A stretch of 6,767 nucleotides of DNA from Ruminococcaceae bacterium UBA5450 (GCA_002424295.1 DIQY01000002.1:1-6767); one strand, 5' to 3'; positions 1-6,131 are shown, counted from the first letter of the stretch. Notes: a model not told the origin generated them from the sequence alone. Numbers and translations: made by a program.

Positions 1-529
1 CAATACCGGCGGACAGGCATCCAAGGCAACCCCGATCGGCGCAGTTGCCCAGTTTGCGGCTACCGGAAAGTCAACTAAGAAAAAGGATATGGCTTCGATT
101 GCAATGAGCTATGGCTATGTCTATGTGGCACAGGTTGCAATGGGCGCTAATATGAATCAGTGTGTCAAAGCGTTCCAGGAGGCTGAGAGCTATCATGGAC
201 CGTCCATCATCATCGCTTATGCTCCTTGTATCAATCATGGAATCAAGGGCGGCATGAGTATTGTACAGACCGAGGAAAAGAAGGCTGTAGATGCCGGATA
301 TTGGAATCTGCTCCGTTATGATCCGCGCCTTGCAGCGATTGGAAAGAACCCGATGCAGCTTGACTCTAAAGCGCCAACTGCAAGCTATCATGACTTTATC
401 ATGGGCGAAGTTCGTTACAATTCTTTGACCCGTGCATTCCCGGATCGTGCAAAAATGCTCTTTGAGAAAGCAGAAGAAGGTGCCAAAGATCATTACGATC
501 AACTGGAAAAACTCGCGAATATGAAATAA
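1..529 (+). CDS. nifJ: Pyruvate:ferredoxin (flavodoxin) oxidoreductase, C-terminal part (5' end outside window)
   Basis: This is the 3' end of a single-chain pyruvate:ferredoxin oxidoreductase, the cytoplasmic enzyme that converts pyruvate and CoA to acetyl-CoA and CO2 and reduces ferredoxin or flavodoxin. Codons are read from base 2, and 175 residues remain of a protein that is usually about 1170-1200 residues. The fragment opens with NTGGQASKATPIGAVAQF, the conserved stretch just after the thiamine-diphosphate binding loop. It continues with the family hallmarks SYGYVYVAQVAMGAN (about residues 33-47), IIAYAPCINHGIKGGM (about 68-83) and GYWNLLRYDP (about 96-105), and ends with a charged helical tail. 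The cysteine in APCINHG is typical of the single-chain enzymes. The frame is intact to a TAA stop, followed 17 bases later by a strong terminator, so this is the last gene of its transcript. The family is certain; pyruvate as substrate is very likely. Confidence 0.96.
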   Translation, partial: NTGGQASKATPIGAVAQFAATGKSTKKKDMASIAMSYGYVYVAQVAMGANMNQCVKAFQEAESYHGPSIIIAYAPCINHGIKGGMSIVQTEEKKAVDAGYWNLLRYDPRLAAIGKNPMQLDSKAPTASYHDFIMGEVRYNSLTRAFPDRAKMLFEKAEEGAKDHYDQLEKLANMK

Positions 530-546
530 TTTTCTGAGAAGAAAAT

Positions 547-585
547 AAAAAGGGGTCCTGCCTAGATGGTCGGGACCCCTTTTTT
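547..585. terminator. Bidirectional intrinsic terminator between nifJ and araC1
   Basis: The arms GGGGTCCTG (552-560) and CGGGACCCC (571-579) pair over nine positions, including one G-T wobble, around a 10-base loop. Flanking A and T runs (547-551 and 580-585) extend the stem and provide a U tract in both directions. It ends the rightward nifJ transcript and can also end the leftward araC1 transcript. Confidence 0.93.
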
Positions 586-608
586 GTAGCTGTTTTTACA
601 GCAATGAC

Positions 609-659
609 AAGGAGAGAGATTTCAGCACAAGTTTAGGCTGAAAGACTTTCTCCTTTTTT
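609..659 (+). terminator. Second hairpin with T tract, overlapping the 3' end of araC1
   Basis: The outer arms AAGGAGA (609-615) and TCTCCTT (649-655) and the inner arms TTTCAGC (620-626) and GCTGAAA (637-643) form a two-part stem with a small internal loop. T654-T659 supply a tract for rightward transcription. The araC1 stop codon (633-635 on the minus strand) lies in the apical loop. It looks like a back-up terminator for nifJ read-through, protecting araC1 from antisense transcription. It is weaker than the first hairpin because the stem is interrupted. Confidence 0.6.
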
Positions 660-1475
660 ATTCTGGTCAGTGAGCAGATATTCTTTGGCATAACGCTTAG
701 GAGAAGTTCCAGTCAGCTTTTTGAAAGTGCGGATAAAATGCTCATTGTTGCGAAATCCAACGGTTTCACCAGTCTCCTGCACGCGCATTCCATTGCGTAA
801 AAGTTCCCGGGCACGCAAAATTCGGCAATGAATGACATAGTCTATAACGCCAAATCCGGTTGCGGGCTTAAAAATATGGCAGAGATAGTATTTACTCAAA
901 AAAAAGTGTGAAGCAATGGAATCAACGGTTAATGATTCCGATAAATGTGCTCGAATATACTCCAGAATTGGTGCAACCTTTTCCAAATCGTGGTTGATTT
1001 CTGTTGCTTTCAAATCTGCTGTAGCAAAATAACAGAATGTTTTGTGTAGAAATGTTAAGAGAGTCAACAGCTGCTGCATATCTTCTCCAAAATTTCCACT
1101 GGTGCAGGGAACTTGAAGTTGGTTATAAAGCTTTTCGAGCTCTACAGTTTCTTCTTCCGTCAGAGTCACTTGAATTTTTGATCGTTCAGCACAGGCAGCG
1201 AGGTTTGTATGCGGAGTGGAGAGGGACTGCAGCAGACTTGGCGCAATATGAAGAACTCTGCTGCGGTAGGCTTCGTTTGCGACGCTTCGGTGCAAAATCG
1301 AAGCACCAAAAAGGAACAATTGTCCCCGGTGAAGCGGATAAATTTCCGGTTCCAAAAAGAAAAGTCCTTCACCGGAAGTGCACATCATGATTTCGGCATC
1401 TTCGTGAAAGTGCGGCCGATCCATGGAATAAGTATCATTTCGACTAGAATGGATTTCATATTTGTAGCGGATCAT
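633..1475 (-). CDS. AraC-family transcriptional regulator with N-terminal cupin-like sensor domain (AraC1)
   Basis: This 280-residue regulator has the usual length for the ligand-binding AraC family. Residues 1-80 resemble a cupin/AraC-type sensor barrel, with PHFHEDAEIM (21-30), a glycine turn near 35-37 and LHRGQLFLFGASILHR (48-63). Residues 165-267 form the two helix-turn-helix DNA-binding domain. The first helix-turn-helix is near 181-203 (LTVDSIASHFFLSKYYLCHI). The second, near 229-253, carries VGFRNNEHFIRTFKK and then GTSPKRY, the family signature. An ATG start at 1475 is chosen because AAGGAG lies 7 bases upstream; the frame opens at a TTG (1493) that would overlap that ribosome binding site. 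It is divergent from the transporter at 2023, the classical arrangement for a regulator and its target, and convergent with nifJ. Its ligand is unknown; glutamate, a 2-oxoacid or a 2-hydroxyacid are guesses from context. Confidence 0.93.
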   Translation of the reverse strand: MIRYKYEIHSSRNDTYSMDRPHFHEDAEIMMCTSGEGLFFLEPEIYPLHRGQLFLFGASILHRSVANEAYRSRVLHIAPSLLQSLSTPHTNLAACAERSKIQVTLTEEETVELEKLYNQLQVPCTSGNFGEDMQQLLTLLTFLHKTFCYFATADLKATEINHDLEKVAPILEYIRAHLSESLTVDSIASHFFLSKYYLCHIFKPATGFGVIDYVIHCRILRARELLRNGMRVQETGETVGFRNNEHFIRTFKKLTGTSPKRYAKEYLLTDQNKKGESLSA

Positions 1476-1482
1476 AAAAGTT

Positions 1483-1488
1483 CTCCTT
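1483..1488 (-). promoter_or_regulatory. Ribosome binding site that fixes the araC1 start
   Basis: AAGGAG on the minus strand lies 7 bases before the ATG at 1475. The alternative TTG at 1493 precedes and overlaps this site, so it is not the start. Confidence 0.8.
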
Positions 1489-1884
1489 CCCAAAATGAAA
1501 GTTTCTGTTTGATTTTTTCATTGAAAACGATAAAAATTGCGGAGCAAGATATGCAAGTTTTACAGCAAACCAAGACATTCGCAAAAGAAAAGAGACATTT
1601 ATTGTGCTATTTTTGTAGCTTTTTGCTGGTATTAAGGGATTAAAGGAATATTATGAAATGGTTTTATTCCAAAACAGAACTAATAAGCAGAAAAAGGGGA
1701 AAGAGGGAAAGAAATCCAAAGTGATTTTATCTAAAAATGAATGAAGTTTTGCTGTAAATTTTATTTGTTCCCTTATCATATGGAGAAAAAAGTAAAAAAT
1801 AATTCTAAAAAAGAAAATATACTGCTAAATAGCAAGATATATCACTTTTATGCAAATACAGTGCAGGAAATTGCGAAAATTGAA

Positions 1885-1893
1885 TGATATGAT
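1885..1893 (+). promoter_or_regulatory. Candidate extended -10 promoter element for gltS
   Basis: TGATATGAT fits the extended -10 pattern TGnTATAAT with one mismatch. No good -35 box sits 16-18 bases upstream, as is common for extended -10 promoters or those needing an activator such as an AraC protein. Transcription from about 1900 would give a leader of about 120 bases. The AGCAAGATAT repeat at 1831-1840 would then lie near position -65, a plausible activator site. Confidence 0.35.
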
Positions 1894-2007
1894 AGTGCAT
1901 GAAAAAGGGAGAGAGCAAAAAATTTTTTTGGAAAGTTTGCCGATACCTTTTTCTCTCTTAAAAGGGAGCAAGTCCGGAATTGCAAAAGTTGTTTTTCAAA
2001 ATTTAAT

Positions 2008-2013
2008 GGGAGG
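2008..2013 (+). promoter_or_regulatory. Ribosome binding site that fixes the gltS start
   Basis: GGGAGG lies 9 bases before the ATG at 2023. An in-frame TTG at 2017 is only 3 bases from it, too close to be used. Confidence 0.8.
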
Positions 2014-2022
2014 TGTTTGATT

Positions 2023-3438
2023 ATGACCCTTTGGACGGTCTTGACCGATGTCAGTATGATGGGCGGTTTGTTGCTGTTGGGAGAACTGCTGCGTGCAAAA
2101 TTAAAAATTTTTCAAAAACTATTAATTCCGCCGGCATTAATAGCCGGGATCTTCGCTTTAGCGCTTGGCCCAAACGGCTGGGGAATCCTTCCGTTTTCCA
2201 AGAGCCTTGGTACATATGCAAGCGTTTTAATTGTTTTGGTATTTGCTGCAATGCCAATTGGAGATAGACCGAGCAAAGAGGCAAAATCCGGGCCGGCAAT
2301 CGGCGGAATGTTCTTTAACATTACTGGTATTGCGGTTTTGCAGTATGCAGTTGGCATGTTCCTCACAGTTTATGTGCTGGATCTGTTCTTCAAAAATTTA
2401 AATCCGGGATTTGGATTAATGATGGCAACCGGATTCTATGGCGGCCATGGAACAGCAGCTGCCGTTGGTCAGGCATATGCAGACCTGGGTTGGGACGAAG
2501 CTTCTGCATTGGGTTATACAACCGCGACGGTCGGCTTAGTCGGTGGTATTATTTCCGGTGTGGCAATCATTAACTGGGGTGCTCGTAAGGGATATACCCA
2601 TTATGTAACTTCACCGAAGGATCTTCCTTTATCCATGAAAACGGGATTGATACAGCCGATCGACCAAAAGGTTAGTACAAAGGCGAGCATTTCTACGATC
2701 TGCATGGATCCAATGGCATTCCATCTTGGATTAGTTCTGGTCCCTTCTCTTTTCGGATACATGCTTTCAAAAGCGTTAGTACCCGTAATTGGAGTTGAAA
2801 TTCCAGCTTTCTGCACAGCACTTCTTTTTGGATTTATTGTCAATGCGATTATGAATAAGACGGGTAGTTATAAATATATTGACCGGGGAAGCATCAGCCG
2901 GATCAGCGGTACTTCTACTGATTTCCTGATGGTTTCCGGTATTGGTTCTTTACAGCTTGGAATTGTTGTCAAATATGCAGTTCCGCTGCTTGTGGTTTGT
3001 GCGGCAGGATTCCTGACAAACTGGCTCTGGTTCCATATCGTTGGCAAACATTCTTCTCCGAAAGATTGGTTCGAACGCAACATGATGGTTTGGGGCCATG
3101 CGACTGGCGTAGCTGCAACAGGCGTTATGCTTCAGCGTATTTGTGATCCGGAACTAAAATCCAGAGGAATTGAAGACTCTGGCATTTCGGATCTGATCAA
3201 TCGTCCAATTGTTGTTGCACTGCAGGTAATTCCTCCAGTTTTGATGACTTCGATGGTAGCTGCAGGGCCTCATATTGTCACATGGGTGTGCTTTGGAGTC
3301 GTTTTGCTCATGGGAATTGTAGCGTATGCCTGCAAATGGTGGACTCCAAAGTCAAAAGTACAAACCTATTCGCAAACTGATGCTGGTAAGGTAGAAGAAA
3401 TGCCTATCAATAGAAATGATCAGGGGAAAGCGGCTTAA
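2023..3438 (+). CDS. gltS: Sodium/glutamate symporter family transporter (GltS/ESS family)
   Basis: This 471-residue, very hydrophobic inner-membrane protein belongs to the glutamate:Na+ symporter (ESS) family, whose characterised members co-transport glutamate with sodium. It shows the two inverted halves of the family. The first carries ATGFYGGHGTAAAVGQAYAD (about 135-154), the re-entrant substrate/ion loop; the second carries the matching VWGHATGVAATGVML (about 356-370). Hydrophobic segments lie near 11-22, 35-50, 62-79, 92-118, 165-184, 233-248, 260-276, 300-340, 396-413 and 416-437, with about ten or more spans in all. The last 30 residues are polar, a cytoplasmic-type tail somewhat longer than in E. 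coli GltS. The central loop (about 186-228) is polar, as expected between the halves. A 66-base gap without a terminator separates it from the downstream dehydrogenase, so they are probably co-transcribed. Glutamate is the default substrate; a related dicarboxylate or 2-hydroxyacid cannot be excluded. Confidence 0.92.
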   Translation: MTLWTVLTDVSMMGGLLLLGELLRAKLKIFQKLLIPPALIAGIFALALGPNGWGILPFSKSLGTYASVLIVLVFAAMPIGDRPSKEAKSGPAIGGMFFNITGIAVLQYAVGMFLTVYVLDLFFKNLNPGFGLMMATGFYGGHGTAAAVGQAYADLGWDEASALGYTTATVGLVGGIISGVAIINWGARKGYTHYVTSPKDLPLSMKTGLIQPIDQKVSTKASISTICMDPMAFHLGLVLVPSLFGYMLSKALVPVIGVEIPAFCTALLFGFIVNAIMNKTGSYKYIDRGSISRISGTSTDFLMVSGIGSLQLGIVVKYAVPLLVVCAAGFLTNWLWFHIVGKHSSPKDWFERNMMVWGHATGVAATGVMLQRICDPELKSRGIEDSGISDLINRPIVVALQVIPPVLMTSMVAAGPHIVTWVCFGVVLLMGIVAYACKWWTPKSKVQTYSQTDAGKVEEMPINRNDQGKAA

Positions 3439-3488
3439 TGATCTAATATGTTATTTAAATATTGGAAGCGCGTCCTTAAATTTATTAT

Positions 3489-3495
3489 AAGGAGG
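3489..3495 (+). promoter_or_regulatory. Ribosome binding site that fixes the dehydrogenase start
   Basis: AAGGAGG, a near-perfect Shine-Dalgarno, lies 9 bases before the ATG at 3505. It touches the in-frame ATG at 3496 directly (zero spacing) and lies downstream of the in-frame ATG at 3448, so both earlier starts are unlikely. Confidence 0.88.
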
Positions 3496-3504
3496 ATGAG
3501 AATC

Positions 3505-4644
3505 ATGAAACCATATGATATCATTCATTTTGAGGCGCTTGGCGAAGAAGCAAGACATTTGGAAGAAGAGACGACAAAAGCACAGCAGGCACATGAGCTT
3601 CCGGCAAATCTGCATTATTTGATCACGCCGGAAAATGTACAGGACTTTTTAGCGGCACATCCTGATCTAGAGCTGCCTGATATTATCAGCACAAAAACAC
3701 ATTCTGTTTTGCCAAAGGGATATCTGGATGGAAAAAAGAAGAGTATCATTACCCGCAGTGCTGGATATGATCATTATGAGGCCTTGGCGGATCGTGCTAA
3801 TATTACATCTTTGCGCGAATACTGCGTCAATGCGGTGGCACAGACGGCAATTAAGTTTTTATATGCAACAGCCGGGCTGCTCAACGATTATACCGTCTGT
3901 ACCAGAACCTTTGAACGAAACCGGGAGCCTTCTTTTGAAGAGTTGGCAGGAAACCGGGTTGCAACAGTCTTTGGCGTTGGCAAAATCGGCAAACGGATTT
4001 ATGACCTTGTTGCGGCAAACGGCTTGACCGCGCAGGCGGTGGATATTCGCGAAAGTCAGCTGGATGAGCTTTATCACCATGAGGTAAATTTTGTAACAAA
4101 AGAACAGGCAATCGCAAATAGCGATATTATTATTAATGCCATGAATTTGACAAGGCTTTCTTACAGTCCATTTTATAATGTCAATTATTTTTCAAAAAAG
4201 TATCTGCAAAAAGCAAAGCCCGGTCTGATTTTCATCAATGTGACAAGGGGCGAAATTGCACCGGAATCACAGTTGTTGGAACTCTATGACGAGGGGATTA
4301 TTAAAGGAATTGGTTTGGACGTTTTTACCGATGAAGAAGCTTTTTCAAAGAGTCTGAATCATGTGGCAGAGACCGATAATCCAAACTGTTTGGCTGCTAC
4401 AGAAATTGTAAAGCGTGCCTTAGAACGCTCGGACAATATTTATGTGCAGCCTCATCAAGCTTTCAACTCCGATCTGGCCGTAGCCGCGAAAGCGCGCGAT
4501 ACCATTCACCATTTGGTTGCATGGTATGAGAATGGAAAAAAGTGTTTTGACGAACAACTTCCGTATTATCCATCCGGTTCTGGAAGAACACGTACGATTC
4601 CGTTCCCAGCGCCTCAGCGTGAAGACGAGACGGCCGCTTCCTAA
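3505..4644 (+). CDS. D-isomer-specific 2-hydroxyacid dehydrogenase (D-lactate / 2-hydroxyglutarate dehydrogenase-like)
   Basis: This is a 379-residue cytoplasmic oxidoreductase that reversibly reduces a 2-oxoacid to an (R)-2-hydroxyacid. The NAD-binding Rossmann loop GVGKIG is at 157-162, and D180 follows at the spacing that favours NAD over NADP. The catalytic set is visible: R248 in NVTRGE, E277 in LDVFTDEE (29 residues after the arginine, as in D-lactate dehydrogenases) and H317 in QPHQAF. The substrate-domain signature TRSAGYDHYE is at 83-92. The PHxAFxxxxAV pattern after the histidine resembles the D-lactate, D-hydroxyisocaproate and (R)-2-hydroxyglutarate dehydrogenase subgroup more than glycerate or phosphoglycerate enzymes. 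It is longer than the usual 330 residues: the E277-H317 segment is extended, and there is a polar, proline-containing C-terminal tail (about 353-379). Its position behind a glutamate-type transporter makes 2-oxoglutarate/2-hydroxyglutarate an attractive but unproven substrate pair. The start is set by AAGGAGG. Confidence 0.9.
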   Translation: MKPYDIIHFEALGEEARHLEEETTKAQQAHELPANLHYLITPENVQDFLAAHPDLELPDIISTKTHSVLPKGYLDGKKKSIITRSAGYDHYEALADRANITSLREYCVNAVAQTAIKFLYATAGLLNDYTVCTRTFERNREPSFEELAGNRVATVFGVGKIGKRIYDLVAANGLTAQAVDIRESQLDELYHHEVNFVTKEQAIANSDIIINAMNLTRLSYSPFYNVNYFSKKYLQKAKPGLIFINVTRGEIAPESQLLELYDEGIIKGIGLDVFTDEEAFSKSLNHVAETDNPNCLAATEIVKRALERSDNIYVQPHQAFNSDLAVAAKARDTIHHLVAWYENGKKCFDEQLPYYPSGSGRTRTIPFPAPQREDETAAS

Positions 4645-4670
4645 ATTCTAATATCTCATTTTTCTCCCTG

Positions 4671-4697
4671 TTGTTTCGAATTGCACCTTCGAAACAA
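4671..4697. repeat. Perfect 10-bp inverted repeat, stem-loop without T tract
   Basis: TTGTTTCGAA (4671-4680) and TTCGAAACAA (4688-4697) are exact reverse complements around a 7-base spacer. No T run follows on either strand, so it is not a classical terminator by itself. It lies between the dehydrogenase stop codon and the main terminator, and could stabilise the 3' end of the dehydrogenase mRNA or be a protein binding site. Confidence 0.7.
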
Positions 4698-4701
4698 AAA
4701 G

Positions 4702-4743
4702 AAAGGGCTGCGAAAAGAAAAAACTCTTTTCGAAGCCCTTTTT
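4702..4743. terminator. Bidirectional intrinsic terminator between the dehydrogenase gene and araC2
   Basis: AAAGGGCT-g-CGAAAAG (4702-4717) pairs with CTTTTCG-a-AGCCCTTT (4726-4741), giving about 15 base pairs with a single G-A mismatch and an 8-base loop. T739-type runs at 4739-4743 end rightward transcripts, and the A-rich stretch at 4694-4704 gives a T-rich tract for leftward ones. It closes both the gltS-dehydrogenase transcript and the korBC-araC2 transcript. Confidence 0.92.
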
Positions 4744-4752
4744 GTAATTAGT

Positions 4753-5574
4753 TTAAAGAATATTTGGAGCAGATCCCACGAGCACCTGCTTTTCAAAGTC
4801 GCTGGGACACATTCCCATTCGCTTTTTAAAGGTACGGATAAAATGAGTATCATTTTGAAAACCCACAGCTTTGCTGATATTTTGAATTTTCATTCCCTGA
4901 CGAAGCAGGACGCAGGCACGTCGAATCCGATAGGTAATGATATAATCCCCAATGGAAAAGCCGGTGGATTTTCGAAACTGTTGACTGAGTCTTGATTTAC
5001 TGACATAAAACTCTTTTGAGAGGGTCTCCAGAGAAATGGGGCGAGAATAATTTGTATGAATATACTGTAGAACTTTGTCAACGCGCGGATCTGATTTTGG
5101 CAGTGGGGGAGGAAGCGGTTCTTCCTGTGCTATCACTTTTGCAAGCATGAGGAGAAATTTGCGAAAGGAGAGCGCACGTTCTATGTCGTCGCCGAAGTCG
5201 TTGGAATCGGGTTTGATCAGGTTGCAGAGAATTCCCAACAGATTCGCAAGCGCGTCATCATGTACTCGCAGAACCAGCGGAGCACTTTCGAAAAGAGCGG
5301 AGAGATTGGTGCGGGAAGTAGACATTTCTTCTAAAATTCGGCGTGGAAAATGAATTGCATAGCGTGCATAAGATTTGTTTCCCGTGCAAAAACAGCGGTG
5401 GATTACATATTCGTGGAGAATAAAAATGGTGCCAAAGCAAAGCTGATAGCCATTTTCCTGCACAAAAAATGTTCCTTCATTGCTGAGTGGGATCAGGATC
5501 TCATAAGTTTCGTGAAAATGTGCATGCGGATTTTTGTCACGCTCATATTTGGAGATTTGAAATTCATTTTCCAC
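4753..5574 (-). CDS. AraC-family transcriptional regulator, paralogue-like to AraC1, last gene of the kor operon (AraC2)
   Basis: This 273-residue regulator has the same plan as AraC1. The N-terminal cupin-like sensor contains HAHFHETYEILIPL (17-30) and GTIFILHEYVIHR (48-60). A short proline-rich linker follows (PLPPPLP, 153-159). The DNA-binding domain has helix-turn-helix elements near 180-202 and 227-251, the latter with VGFQNDTHFIRTFKK. It shares with AraC1 not only the HFIRTFKK region but also the weaker STxxTNLxAxxE segment (85-96), so the two appear to be homologous over their full length. The C-terminal GMCPSDF replaces the more usual GxSPxxY. The start is a GTG preceded by GAGGGG with a 5-base spacer; no ATG is available nearby. 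It begins 25 bases after korC with no terminator between, so it is probably expressed from the kor message and may regulate it. Ligand unknown. Confidence 0.92.
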   Translation of the reverse strand: MENEFQISKYERDKNPHAHFHETYEILIPLSNEGTFFVQENGYQLCFGTIFILHEYVIHRCFCTGNKSYARYAIHFPRRILEEMSTSRTNLSALFESAPLVLRVHDDALANLLGILCNLIKPDSNDFGDDIERALSFRKFLLMLAKVIAQEEPLPPPLPKSDPRVDKVLQYIHTNYSRPISLETLSKEFYVSKSRLSQQFRKSTGFSIGDYIITYRIRRACVLLRQGMKIQNISKAVGFQNDTHFIRTFKKRMGMCPSDFEKQVLVGSAPNIL

Positions 5575-5579
5575 AAAGA

Positions 5580-5585
5580 CCCCTC
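5580..5585 (-). promoter_or_regulatory. Ribosome binding site supporting the GTG start of araC2
   Basis: GAGGGG on the minus strand lies 5 bases before the GTG at 5574. It is a slightly weak site with a short spacer, which suggests lower translation than korC on the same message. Confidence 0.6.
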
Positions 5586-5599
5586 GCTTTCGGGAAAGA

Positions 5600-6127
5600 T
5601 TATAATTCGAATCCTTTTTCCAGTGCTTTACTGTTCATTGCGATTGCTTTTTCTTTCCCTGCAAAGCGAGAGGCAATCGCAGAAAGAATATTTTCTTTTG
5701 TCAGAAGTCCGGTATGCTTCATCATAACGCCCAACGCGATCGTATTTGCAGCCTGAATATTGCCGAGTTCAATTCCCATCGAGCGAAACGGGTAGCCGAT
5801 GTGCTGCCCTTTATAGGAAGCTGCTTTTTTAACTTCATCGGTATCATATACAATCAGTGTATCATCGCGGAATAAGGGAAGATATTTATCGTAGGCCACC
5901 TGTGCGAGACACAAAATTAAATCCGGAACCTCTACATTGGGATAGCCAATTTGCTCATCACTAACAATCACATCTGTTTTGGTGAAAGTCCCTCTTGTTT
6001 CGGAACCATAAGAAGCAGTCATTGTGGCGTTCAGTCCTTCAAAAATAGAGGCTGCTTGACCGATGATTTCACCCGTAGAGATCAGACCCTGACCGCCGAC
6101 GCCGCTTAAAACAATTTCTTTCTTCAT
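5600..6127 (-). CDS. korC: 2-oxoacid:ferredoxin oxidoreductase, gamma subunit (2-oxoglutarate type)
   Basis: This 175-residue protein is the gamma subunit of a multi-subunit 2-oxoacid:ferredoxin oxidoreductase; it packs on the alpha/beta core and belongs to the family's domain III. It opens with EIVLSGVGGQGLISTGEIIG (4-23), the GxGGQG signature, and continues with ASYGSETRGTFTKTDVIVS (38-56), the conserved SYGxExRG motif. The PDLILCLAQVAYDKYLP segment (68-84) is also typical. Length is normal for the family (about 175-190). The frame extends upstream to 6217, but the ATG at 6127 is chosen because AGGAGG lies 9 bases before it and alignment of the family starts there. It begins only 4 bases after the korB stop, indicating translational coupling. 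A VOR-type (branched 2-oxoacid) enzyme is the main alternative to KGOR. Confidence 0.93.
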   Translation of the reverse strand: MKKEIVLSGVGGQGLISTGEIIGQAASIFEGLNATMTASYGSETRGTFTKTDVIVSDEQIGYPNVEVPDLILCLAQVAYDKYLPLFRDDTLIVYDTDEVKKAASYKGQHIGYPFRSMGIELGNIQAANTIALGVMMKHTGLLTKENILSAIASRFAGKEKAIAMNSKALEKGFEL

Positions 6128-6131
6128 TATT

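Larger units (their letters stand above)
1476..2022. other. Divergent, AT-rich control region between araC1 and gltS
   Basis: These 547 bases hold no convincing protein gene. They must contain promoters for araC1 (leftward) and gltS (rightward). I see an extended -10 candidate for gltS at 1885-1893. Several words recur: AGCAAGATAT (1543 and 1831), AAATTGCG (1534 and 1868), ATGCAA (1551 and 1850), and TTTACAGCAAA (1559) with its inverse TTTGCTGTAAA (1748). These are reasonable candidates for AraC-type operator elements but are unproven. The segment 1894-2007 would be the gltS leader. It contains runs such as GGGAGAGAG and TTCTCTCTT that could pair weakly, but I recognise no known riboswitch. 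Confidence 0.7.

Noticed and set aside
71..502. 143-codon minus-strand open frame opposite nifJ
   Set aside because: It is antisense to a clearly conserved coding region, has no recognisable domain, and is explained by the codon use of the real gene.
1476..1493. Upstream TTG start for araC1 at 1493
   Set aside because: It would place the AAGGAG ribosome binding site inside the gene; the ATG at 1475 has ideal spacing.
1037..1643. Plus-strand open frames opposite araC1 (1037-1390 and 1209-1643)
   Set aside because: They are shadows of the strongly supported AraC gene, with no family resemblance and no good ribosome binding site.
1980..2007. Promoter-like pair TTGCAA and TTTAAT with a 16-base spacer just before gltS
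   Set aside because: Transcription would start at about 2014, leaving no room for the ribosome binding site at 2008-2013.
1894..2007. Riboswitch or attenuator in the gltS leader
   Set aside because: Only weak purine/pyrimidine complementarity is visible (GGGAGAGAG with TTCTCTCTT), with no terminator hairpin and no motif of a known class.
3448..3504. Nineteen extra N-terminal residues on the dehydrogenase from an ATG at 3448
   Set aside because: There is no Shine-Dalgarno before 3448, and a near-perfect AAGGAGG sits 9 bases before the ATG at 3505. The extra residues are not expected for this cytoplasmic family.
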